This document shows, piece after piece, positions 1 to 5,910 of a DNA stretch of 14,914 bases (position 1 is the first letter of the stretch; every line of letters begins with the position of its first letter). The notes beneath the pieces were generated by a model. It saw nothing but the letters and a program-made list of their open reading frames with translations, searched no databases and was not told where the DNA came from. A program made the translations under genes and the position numbers. Source of the DNA: Thermoflexales bacterium (GTDB taxonomy: Bacteria; Chloroflexota; Anaerolineae; Fen-1058); contig JADGQE010000033.1 of NCBI GenBank assembly GCA_017882055.1, positions 1-14,914 of the forward strand. The letters run 5' to 3'.

Positions 1-311
1 TCTGCCGGGATCGGTTGAAAACCGAGCGAGGCCGGATCTACACTATTCATAGCCAGTACGAACGGTCTCAATTGTTTATCGACCATGCGGAAGATGGGCG
101 GGGAGGGGTTGACTGGAAAGAGCCTGTTTTTGACATCAATAAGCAACATGCATGCTCCAACACCCAGGACACAAAGCGATATGATCCAGATTGTGCCTTT
201 GTGCCGTTTGTTAACAAGTAAACCGACAAACCCACCCGTCATTGCGATGAGCGCAATCGGAAGCCACAAAAAAAAGAAGATTAGACATACCGGGCCAACA
301 AGACCCTCCAT
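1..311 (-). CDS. Partial small membrane protein, unknown function
   Basis: An open frame runs from an ATG at 311 off the window edge, giving 103 codons. The start is supported by AGGAGG at 321-326, nine bases upstream, and by a good promoter at 375-403. The visible protein begins MEGLVGPVCLIFFFLWLPIA and has two hydrophobic segments, about residues 4-33 and 40-58. A short basic loop (NKRHK) separates them. A polar, proline-containing stretch (PVNPSPPIFRMVDKQ) follows. The topology suggests two membrane helices followed by a soluble part that is cut off. I do not recognise a family. It follows glutamine synthetase on the same strand after a 272-bp gap with its own promoter, so it is probably a separate transcription unit. 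The missing C-terminus could change the interpretation. Confidence 0.6.
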   Translation of the reverse strand, partial: MEGLVGPVCLIFFFLWLPIALIAMTGGFVGLLVNKRHKGTIWIISLCVLGVGACMLLIDVKNRLFPVNPSPPIFRMVDKQLRPFVLAMNSVDPASLGFQPIPA

Positions 312-374
312 CTCGATCGACCTCCTAGCGCCACCCGATTATGGATAGGCAAGTGGTATGTACCTGTGCAAGCC

Positions 375-403
375 TTTATATCACCTCGGCTGTTATCAGG
401 CAA
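375..403 (-). promoter_or_regulatory. Sigma70-type promoter for the partial membrane gene
   Basis: Read on the minus strand there is a -35 TTGCCT (398-403), a 17-bp spacer and a -10 TATAAA (375-380). The -10 is preceded by TGA, making an extended -10. The expected transcript start is near 368, about 57 bases before the ATG at 311. The spacing and matches are good, but the call is by eye only. Confidence 0.55.
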
Positions 404-442
404 GCATATACGTGCGGCTACCATCGCAACATCTTTGCTCCC

Positions 443-462
443 GGCCCGCGTCCGCGCGGGCC
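443..462. terminator. GC-rich hairpin downstream of glutamine synthetase
   Basis: An 8-bp perfect stem (GGCCCGCG / CGCGGGCC) with a 4-base loop lies 122 bp beyond the glutamine synthetase stop. No run of T follows on either strand, so it is not a textbook intrinsic terminator. It may be a 3' mRNA-stabilising or weak termination structure. Apart from this hairpin and the promoter at 375-403, I see nothing in the gap 312-583. Confidence 0.35.
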
Positions 463-583
463 CTTACTCTAACTACTCGCGTACATCATCTATCGTCACC
501 AGCAGTACGTCCTGCGCAGTGGAGAACAGAGGAAGAATTCGTTCATTTGATACCGACTGATCTTCATCGGAGTTGTACAGAGG

Positions 584-1924
584 CTAGAAATTCGCCAGGT
601 ACTTATCGAGTTCCCAGGGAGTTACTTCGAGGCGATAATCGTCCCATTCGAGCCGCTTGGCGTTGATGAAGCGATCGCAGATGTGCGGGCCGAGTGCCGC
701 ACGGATCACCTCGTCTTTCTCCAGCTCGTCGAGGGCTTCATCCAGTGATCCCGGCAACAAACATAGTGTGCCTCGCCGCTCTGTGTCCAGAGCGTAAAGG
801 TTCTCTTCAGTGGCTTCGGGCGCGGGCAGCTCACGCTTGATGCCGTCCAGTCCGGCGGCCAACATGACGGCGAACGCGAGATAGGGATTGCAGCTGGGAT
901 CGGGACAGCGTATTTCCAGCCGCGTGGATTCAATCAGCGAAGAACGCGGCACGCGGATCAAAGCCGAGCGGTTGACGCGGGCCCAACTGATGTACACCGG
1001 TGCTTCATAACCGGCCACGAGGCGCTTGTAGGAATTGACCAGCGGCGCGAGGATCGCACACATACCCCGCGCGTGAGCAAGCTGTCCGGCGATGAATTGC
1101 TTGGCAATCTTGGACAGGCCATGTGGATCGCCCGGATCGGCGAAAGCATTGGCGCCGGTTACGGCGTACGTCAAACTTTGATGAACGTGCATGCCGCTGC
1201 CCGCGATGCCACGAATGGGCTTGGGCATGAATGTGGCGTACAGTCCATTCAGCTGTGCGATCATTTTCATCGCTACCCGAAAGGTCACCGCGTTGTCGGC
1301 CGTGCGCAATGCGTTTGAATAGCGGAAGTCGATTTCGTGCTGGCCTTGCGCGACTTCATGATGCATCGCTTCGACTTCGATGCCGAATGCGGCCAAAGTG
1401 CTGGCCATTTGCCGGCGCAGACCGGTGGCCCGATCGGCCGGCACGTCGAAATAGCTGGCGGCATCATGCGGCACCGGCGGGATCAGTTCGCCATTGGGGC
1501 CGGGCTTGAGCAGGAAAAATTCCAGTTCGGGGCCGGTGTTGTAAACAAAGCCCAGCTGCGCCGCTTCGTCGGTGGCGCGGATCAATACGGCGCGTGGATC
1601 GGCAATGAACGGCTGACCGTCGGGCGTGTAAACGTTGCAGATCAAGCGCGCCGTGGCTTCTTCGCCGCTGAGCCACGGCACGATCGCAAACGTCGAACTA
1701 TCGGGCCGCAGGTGCATATCGCTTTCGGCCACGCGGGCAAAACCTTCAATCGCCGAGCCGTCGAACCAGATGCCGTTGGTCAGCGCGTCGGCCAATTCAG
1801 CTGCCGGTATGGTGATGTTCTTGACGACGCCGATCACATCCGTGAATTGCAGATCGATGTACTTGAGGTTGTTTTGTTCGACACGTGACAGTATGTCGGC
1901 GGCAGACAGTGGAGTGTTGTTCAT
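584..1924 (-). CDS. glnA: Glutamine synthetase, type I (alpha-like)
   Basis: This enzyme makes glutamine from glutamate, ammonia and ATP in the cytosol, the entry step of ammonia assimilation. At 446 residues it fits short type I (alpha) enzymes. Visible signatures are the N-terminal FTDVIGVVKN (27-36) and FDGSAIEGF (54-62), the metal-binding GPELEFFL (131-138), HHEVAQGQHEIDF (188-200), MPKPIRGIAGSGMHVHQSL (233-251), NSYKRLVAGYEAPV (297-310), NRSALIRVP (318-326) and LEIRCPDPSCNPYLAF (336-351). I chose the start at 1924 because it gives a family-like N-terminus and forms an ATGA overlap with the stop of the upstream kinase. Upstream in-frame codons only read through kinase DNA. No Shine-Dalgarno is visible, so translation probably depends on coupling. 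The residue before GSGMH is AG rather than the more usual NG, a change I recall in some true Firmicute enzymes. Confidence 0.95.
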   Translation of the reverse strand: MNNTPLSAADILSRVEQNNLKYIDLQFTDVIGVVKNITIPAAELADALTNGIWFDGSAIEGFARVAESDMHLRPDSSTFAIVPWLSGEEATARLICNVYTPDGQPFIADPRAVLIRATDEAAQLGFVYNTGPELEFFLLKPGPNGELIPPVPHDAASYFDVPADRATGLRRQMASTLAAFGIEVEAMHHEVAQGQHEIDFRYSNALRTADNAVTFRVAMKMIAQLNGLYATFMPKPIRGIAGSGMHVHQSLTYAVTGANAFADPGDPHGLSKIAKQFIAGQLAHARGMCAILAPLVNSYKRLVAGYEAPVYISWARVNRSALIRVPRSSLIESTRLEIRCPDPSCNPYLAFAVMLAAGLDGIKRELPAPEATEENLYALDTERRGTLCLLPGSLDEALDELEKDEVIRAALGPHICDRFINAKRLEWDDYRLEVTPWELDKYLANF

Positions 1925-2901
1925 GATTGGGGCCGGGCCTGCTGCAGAATTAAGGCTAAGACGACGAGGACGATTAAGATCGCGACGGCAATGACGATAG
2001 CTTGAACGGCCGGTGATTTCCACCAGACGGCGTTAACCACGACCGTTGTTCCGGCCTTTTCAAGGACGGCCAGATCGGCGGTTTCAGGATGATCCAATGC
2101 TTCGATCAGCGCGCGCATATCCGCATAACGATCGTCGGGCTGGCGCTGCAAGCAGCGTGCCACGATGGCGGCCAGCTGGGGTGAGACACTCGGCTGAAGC
2201 TTGTCGAGGCGAGGCGCAGTTCCGTTGAGGTGCATGGCCATGACGGCCAAATTGTTATCGCCCGAAAACGGCGGCTTGCCGGTGAGCAATTCAAACAGCA
2301 TCGTGCCGACTGCATAGACGTCGGTGCGGGCATCGCCGCGCTGGCCCTCGACCTGTTCGGGCGCCATGTAATCGGGCGTGCCGGCCGTTGCGCTGAGATT
2401 GGCGTAGGTCACGCGGCGCGAGCCTTTGGTCAGCGCCAGACCGAAGTCCATGATCACCGGCTGGCCTTCGGCCGTGATCAAAATATTTTCAGGCTTGAGA
2501 TCGCGGTGAATGACGTCGTTGGCGTGGCAATAAGCCATGCCTTCGGCGACTTTGCGAATGAGGGCGACGGCTTCATCGGGCGGCAGCGGCGCGGACTTTT
2601 CGATCAGCGACCGCATCGACTGGCCTTCCACCAGTTCCGTGACGAGATACGGAATCCGGTTGTATTGGCCGGAACCCAGGCCGCGCAAGATGGCCGGGTG
2701 GTGAAGCGTGTTCAGCACTTCCAGTTCGCGTTGGAAGCGCTCGTACTGGGCCGGATCGCCGATCATCATCTGGTCGGGAACCTTCACGACAATATCGCGC
2801 CGATTGACCAGGTCAAACGCGCGATAGATGTCGGCCATGCCGCCCTGAGCGATATGTTCGCGGATCTGATATCGATCGAGTTGATCACCGATCTGGAGCA
2901 T
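1921..2901 (-). CDS. Ser/Thr protein kinase (Hanks type), C-terminally membrane-anchored
   Basis: A eukaryotic-like kinase expected to phosphorylate proteins on Ser/Thr in the cytosol. Numbered from the ATG at 2901 (326 aa), it has the glycine loop IAQGGMADIY (17-26), Lys40 in IVVKV, Glu59, the catalytic HRDLKPEN (132-139), DFG (152-154) and GTPDYMAPEQ (174-183). A single hydrophobic helix follows at about 298-320 with only a few residues beyond it. There is no PASTA or other sensor domain, so it is a tail-anchored kinase. I prefer 2901 because MLQIGDQLDRYQI is a typical family start and a perfect extended -10 lies just before it. An ATG at 2964 is possible; it adds 21 residues and overlaps the phosphatase end by 20 bp. 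The stop overlaps the glnA start (ATGA). Confidence 0.93.
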   Translation of the reverse strand: MLQIGDQLDRYQIREHIAQGGMADIYRAFDLVNRRDIVVKVPDQMMIGDPAQYERFQRELEVLNTLHHPAILRGLGSGQYNRIPYLVTELVEGQSMRSLIEKSAPLPPDEAVALIRKVAEGMAYCHANDVIHRDLKPENILITAEGQPVIMDFGLALTKGSRRVTYANLSATAGTPDYMAPEQVEGQRGDARTDVYAVGTMLFELLTGKPPFSGDNNLAVMAMHLNGTAPRLDKLQPSVSPQLAAIVARCLQRQPDDRYADMRALIEALDHPETADLAVLEKAGTTVVVNAVWWKSPAVQAIVIAVAILIVLVVLALILQQARPQS

Positions 2902-2908
2902 GCCGTCT

Positions 2909-2917
2909 ATTATAGCA
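2909..2917 (-). promoter_or_regulatory. Perfect extended -10 just upstream of the Ser/Thr kinase
   Basis: The minus strand reads TGCTATAAT at 2917-2909, an exact TGnTATAAT extended -10. Only seven bases separate it from the ATG at 2901, so a transcript starting at the usual distance would be leaderless or nearly so. A weak -35-like TTGCCG is 20 bp upstream, which is too far to count. This would be an internal promoter allowing the kinase and glnA to be made without the phosphatase. Confidence 0.45.
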
Positions 2918-2944
2918 TAGCTGCCTGTGCCCGGCGGCAACTGA

Positions 2945-3784
2945 TCATTCGTTAGTGTGGCCATAGACTCGCTTGCGGATCAGACTGGGCAAACTCCAGC
3001 CGCGTCGCGATTCGTGCCCGGCGGCAGGCGCCAGACGTTGAAGGTGAATGGCGATCACGGACACGTTGTCGTCGCTCTGCCGATCGAGCGCCAGGTCAAT
3101 CAGATTCTGACTCAAGGTCTGAGTATCTTTCGAATCCGCCGTCATCTGCGCGAATTCGTCGTCCTGGATCATCGACCAGACGCCGTCACTGCACAAAATC
3201 AGCCGGTCGTCGTTGTGTAAAAGGTGTTGCGTAATATCGGCCTGGACAAACAACTTCAAACCGAGACCTTTGGTGAGCACCGATCGCTGTGCATGCGTCC
3301 GCACTTTATCCGGCGAGATGATCTTCGCGCGAACCATTTCGCCGACCGTGGTGTGATCAGCGGTTAAGAGGGTCGCGCGATTGTCGCGGATGAGATAGGC
3401 GCGGCTATCGCCGATGTGAGTCAGATGCAAATGATGGCCATCGATGTTCACGGCGGTTAGAGTGGTACCCATGCGGATTGCACCCAGCCGTTGCGACGCT
3501 TGAAAGACTCCCAGGTTGGCGGCGTCGACGCTGCGCTTTAAGTCGCGCGGAATATCCCTGGATGGGCTTCCGTAAAAAGTTTCAAAGAATGTTTCGATGG
3601 CCGTGGCGCTGGCGATGCCGCCATGCGCGTAACCGCCCATGCCATCGGCGATGGCGTACAACAAACCACGCTCGACCGTCGAGTGATTCTCCGACAGCCG
3701 GATCGAATCTTGGTTGTCTTCGCGCACGCTGCCGACGTGGCTCAGGCCGCTATAGTCAATTTCCGGTGGCGCAACAGTCGTCAT
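2945..3784 (-). CDS. PP2C-family Ser/Thr protein phosphatase
   Basis: This is a metal-dependent phosphatase of the PrpC/Stp type, expected to reverse phosphorylation by the neighbouring kinase. From the ATG at 3784 it has 279 residues. Motifs are REDNQD (21-26), ADGMGG (46-51), GTTLTAV (106-112), GDSRAY (125-130), LTKGLG (170-175), CSDGVW (198-203) and SDDNVSV (237-243). The metal-binding aspartates D47, D200 and D239 are present. It is slightly longer than the usual ~245 aa because of a basic tail of about 30 residues. I chose 3784 because the domain starts there. An in-frame ATG at 3877 overlaps the permease stop as ATGA but would place a 36-bp palindrome inside the coding frame (31 extra residues). 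A kinase-phosphatase pair in this order is a common bacterial arrangement. Confidence 0.93.
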   Translation of the reverse strand: MTTVAPPEIDYSGLSHVGSVREDNQDSIRLSENHSTVERGLLYAIADGMGGYAHGGIASATAIETFFETFYGSPSRDIPRDLKRSVDAANLGVFQASQRLGAIRMGTTLTAVNIDGHHLHLTHIGDSRAYLIRDNRATLLTADHTTVGEMVRAKIISPDKVRTHAQRSVLTKGLGLKLFVQADITQHLLHNDDRLILCSDGVWSMIQDDEFAQMTADSKDTQTLSQNLIDLALDRQSDDNVSVIAIHLQRLAPAAGHESRRGWSLPSLIRKRVYGHTNE

Positions 3785-3820
3785 TCCAACGATCGATTCA
3801 TGTGTATTTGCAACCGAACT

Positions 3821-3856
3821 ACGGAGGCATCGAGCAGCGCTGCTCGATGCCTCCGT
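3821..3856. terminator. Perfect 36-bp palindrome between permease and phosphatase
   Basis: Two perfectly complementary 18-base arms abut with no loop (centre ...CAGC|GCTG...). It lies 18 bp beyond the permease stop and 36 bp before the phosphatase start. On the minus strand it is followed by AGTTCGG rather than a T run, so it may slow or process transcripts instead of acting as a classic intrinsic terminator. A dimeric-regulator site or a cruciform-forming repeat is also possible. Confidence 0.5.
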
Positions 3857-3873
3857 GAAACTCAGGGCCGAAG

Positions 3874-5430
3874 TCATTCCGCCATCGCCGCGATGGAAGG
3901 CACTATCGCTTTGCCCCTGGCGCGACTACTGATAACGAAATACAGCAGGCTAAAGACCAGCCAGCCCGCCGAGATGATGATGGCGAGGTACGTGGCATCG
4001 GCCGTGGTCCCGCCGCTGGCAATCCCCACGACGAAGATCGTCAGCACCATCACGATGTTGAGCAGCAACCCGACGACCGGGACAATGCCGTGCTTGATGC
4101 GGCTGAAGCCATGCGTGCCTGCGAAGGCCACAACCGTCAAGCCGCAAATCAGCGCGTACAGCACGAACGTGCCCAGGTTGGAGGCCAACGTGATGCCGGT
4201 TAAGGCGGTGACGCCGCCGGCTACCCCGACCGAGCCGATGATGGCCGAGACGATGACCATGATGACCACGCCGACATACGGTGTCGCGTGTTTGGCGTGC
4301 AGCAGGCCCATCACATCCGGCATTTCAGCGTCTTGAGCCATGGCGAAACTAATGCGCACGCCGGTGTTCATAGCAGCCAGGGTCGTGCCGAGGATGGCGA
4401 TCGCCACGGTGGCGGCAATGACGAGCATGAAGGCGAAGCCGTTTCCGCCGAGGAACGCATTGCCGAGTTGAACCGCCAGGTCGCCGATCGGCGCACTGGA
4501 AACCGCCGCAGCCCCGATGCCTGTGACTTGCGTGCCGTTGGCCGCAGTCGCGACCAACTTGTCACTCAGGGCATAGTTTGCGGCGAAGTACTGGAGCAAA
4601 TACGCAAAGAGACCTTGAATCACAAGCGACAACAGCACGCCGCGTGGAATATCGCGTTTGGGATTCTTGGCTTCGGAGCCTAGCGCTGTGGCCGATTCGA
4701 AACCGACCAGGATCAAAATCGCGATGGTCGACTGAAACAGCAGGCCGGCCAGGTTGTGCGGCAAGACGATCGAGGTCGGGGCGGCGTGATACCAACCTTC
4801 GGGCGTGACTCCCAGGGGGTTTTGTACGCGGAACATGATCGCCATGATGCTGAAGATCACCAGGGTCGTCAACTGAATCACGTTGATGACGATGCTGATG
4901 GTGGTGGACCCGCTGATGCCGCGCACGGCGATGAAGCCCACCAGCGCCGAGAACAAGACGGCAATCAATATCTGCCCGATGGGCGGGATCACGATGCCGA
5001 ATTGGCCGGCAATATAGGTGACCAACACGGCAAAGAATGCGACCATGACGCCCGGGTAAACCCAGTAAAACAAGTGCGCCGCCCAGCCGGTGACGAACTT
5101 GGCGAGCCGCGCCCAGCGCCGATGAGAGGGCTTCTCGCGATCGAGGAAGGCCTTCTCGGCGAAGTAATAGGCGCTGCCCGTGCCGGCATCGGGATAGCGG
5201 CGGGCCAATTCGGCGAAGGCGATGGCCGTGAGAAAGGCCACGATCAACGCGGCCACGATGCCGGTCCACATATCCGGCGCGGTGCTCGCGCCACTCGAAT
5301 CGACGTTCGCGGCTTGCAGCTGGAACGTCATCCATAAGAATGCGCCGGGCGCGATCAGCGCCATCGCATTCACGGTAACGCCCGTTAAGCCGAGCGTGCG
5401 TTTCATACCACCACTTTTTTGTTCAGCCAT
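3874..5430 (-). CDS. APC-superfamily amino-acid permease
   Basis: An inner-membrane transporter of the amino acid-polyamine-organocation superfamily, 518 residues, with about twelve or more hydrophobic segments. The N-terminal LGLTGVTVNAMALIAPGAF (from about residue 13) is the unwound first helix typical of the group. GFESATALGSEAKNPKRDIP is the conserved helix 6 region where substrate binds. FAMAQDAEMPDVMG matches the usual helix 8-9 loop. The substrate cannot be read from sequence; placement near glutamine synthetase and PEP carboxylase suggests glutamate, glutamine or another nitrogen-rich amino acid. The start at 5430 is set by a strong AGGAGG at 5435-5440, four bases upstream. The ATG at 5496 would place the terminator hairpin in the coding frame. 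A promoter (5579-5607) and a terminator hairpin (5474-5515) precede it, suggesting attenuation. Confidence 0.9.
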   Translation of the reverse strand: MAEQKSGGMKRTLGLTGVTVNAMALIAPGAFLWMTFQLQAANVDSSGASTAPDMWTGIVAALIVAFLTAIAFAELARRYPDAGTGSAYYFAEKAFLDREKPSHRRWARLAKFVTGWAAHLFYWVYPGVMVAFFAVLVTYIAGQFGIVIPPIGQILIAVLFSALVGFIAVRGISGSTTISIVINVIQLTTLVIFSIMAIMFRVQNPLGVTPEGWYHAAPTSIVLPHNLAGLLFQSTIAILILVGFESATALGSEAKNPKRDIPRGVLLSLVIQGLFAYLLQYFAANYALSDKLVATAANGTQVTGIGAAAVSSAPIGDLAVQLGNAFLGGNGFAFMLVIAATVAIAILGTTLAAMNTGVRISFAMAQDAEMPDVMGLLHAKHATPYVGVVIMVIVSAIIGSVGVAGGVTALTGITLASNLGTFVLYALICGLTVVAFAGTHGFSRIKHGIVPVVGLLLNIVMVLTIFVVGIASGGTTADATYLAIIISAGWLVFSLLYFVISSRARGKAIVPSIAAMAE

Positions 5431-5473
5431 TTCTCCTCCTGTGAAATCAAGACATGAAAGATGGATACGCCCT

Positions 5474-5515
5474 AAAAAAGGTGACGCCCCTGGCATTCAA
5501 TGCCAGGGGCGTCAC
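5474..5515 (-). terminator. Strong intrinsic terminator inside the permease leader
   Basis: A 16-bp perfect stem (5481-5496 with 5500-5515) has a 3-base loop. On the minus strand it is followed, after one C, by six Ts (5479-5474). It is a textbook rho-independent terminator, stopping 44 bp before the permease ATG. It may end transcripts reading through from PEP carboxylase (stop 396 bp upstream) or act as an attenuator for transcripts started at 5572. Confidence 0.8.
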
Positions 5516-5578
5516 GGCCCACACAACCCTTCGGAGCGTTTTTCAATTGATTGGTGCTGCACCTAAATCATGGTGGCA

Positions 5579-5607
5579 ATATTACCAGACCTAACTGCTC
5601 GCGACAA
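5579..5607 (-). promoter_or_regulatory. Candidate promoter for the permease
   Basis: On the minus strand there is a -35 TTGTCG (5602-5607), an exact 17-bp spacer and a -10 TAATAT (5579-5584), each matching consensus at 4 of 6 positions. The expected start is near 5572. This leaves a leader of about 140 bases that contains the terminator hairpin. I did not recognise a known riboswitch in the leader. Confidence 0.4.
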
Positions 5608-5628
5608 CCCCCAAATGGGCCATATTTT

Positions 5629-5663
5629 GATTTTGGATTGCCGATTTTGGATTACTGATTCGT
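5629..5663 (+). repeat. 7-bp tandem repeat array (GATTNNN type)
   Basis: Five consecutive 7-base units each begin with GATT (for example GATTTTG, GATTGCC, GATTACT). The phase is perfect although the last three bases vary. It lies in the PEP carboxylase-permease gap and is oriented opposite to the array at 5874-5908. Confidence 0.6.
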
Positions 5664-5742
5664 GGTGTGAAGATACAAAGCAATGCGCAAGGATGCTTTT
5701 GTCATTTGCCGGTTAGCGCTTTCTAACTTGGTGCATAAATCT

Positions 5743-5868
5743 TTCTTAGGCCCAATACTGTTTAGTTTAGCCGTAGCATCGGGCCTCGTGCCCGCCCACA
5801 ACCCTGCAAAGAACGCGCAGGGCAGGTGGGCTAAACTACGCTTATCTAAACAGTATTGTTCTTAGGCC
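5743..5868. mobile_element. MITE-like element with 13-bp inverted repeats and 10-bp target duplication
   Basis: The element itself spans 5753-5858 (106 bp). Its ends are perfect 13-bp inverted repeats, CAATACTGTTTAG (5753-5765) and its complement (5846-5858). It is flanked on both sides by the direct repeat TTCTTAGGCC (5743-5752 and 5859-5868), a 10-bp target-site duplication. Inside, a second complementary pair TTTAGCC/GGCTAAA (5766-5772, 5829-5835) extends the stem, with a 10-base bulge on the right. Two small hairpins (5780-5794 and 5802-5822) fill the middle. It has no coding capacity, so it would be moved by a transposase encoded elsewhere. A 10-bp duplication is compatible with IS4-group transposases, but that is only a guess. 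Confidence 0.75.
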
Positions 5869-5873
5869 GCCGT

Positions 5874-5908
5874 CGAAATCCAAAATCAAAAATCGGCAAT
5901 CAACAATC
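5874..5908 (-). repeat. 7-bp tandem repeat array at the 3' end of PEP carboxylase
   Basis: Five 7-base units ending in AATC (GATT on the minus strand) run up to two bases from the PEP carboxylase stop. They share units such as GATTGCC with the array at 5629-5663 but in the opposite orientation. The two arrays therefore form a loose inverted repeat around the MITE-like element. Confidence 0.6.
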
Positions 5909-5910
5909 GC

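Noticed and set aside
230..250. Glutamine synthetase active-site change (residues 230-250 of GlnA): AGSGMH in place of the usual NGSGMH, suggesting a gamma-glutamyl-amine ligase
   Set aside because: The other substrate and metal motifs are typical of true glutamine synthetase, and I recall the same GIAGSGMH form in some Firmicute GlnA proteins. It is not enough to change the call. The coordinates here are residue numbers; the codons lie at about 1175-1237.
2230..2955. Long plus-strand open frame opposite the Ser/Thr kinase (241 codons)
   Set aside because: Its composition is His/Asp/Gly-rich shadow sequence and it lies wholly antisense to a well-supported kinase. Similar antisense frames at 1337-1888, 6034-6573, 6676-7443, 7900-8625 and 10151-10495 were dropped for the same reason.
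3623..4336. Plus-strand open frame spanning the phosphatase-permease junction
   Set aside because: It is antisense to two clear genes and runs through the 36-bp palindrome. It has no recognisable domain.
5521..5560. Glycine-riboswitch-like CCGAAGGG in the permease leader (minus strand)
   Set aside because: Only this short core fits. The flanking GGAGAGA and CTCTCAGG elements of the glycine aptamer are absent.
5683..5865. 60-codon plus-strand frame in the PEP carboxylase-permease gap
   Set aside because: It runs through the MITE-like element and its target duplication, with no ribosome binding site or family resemblance.
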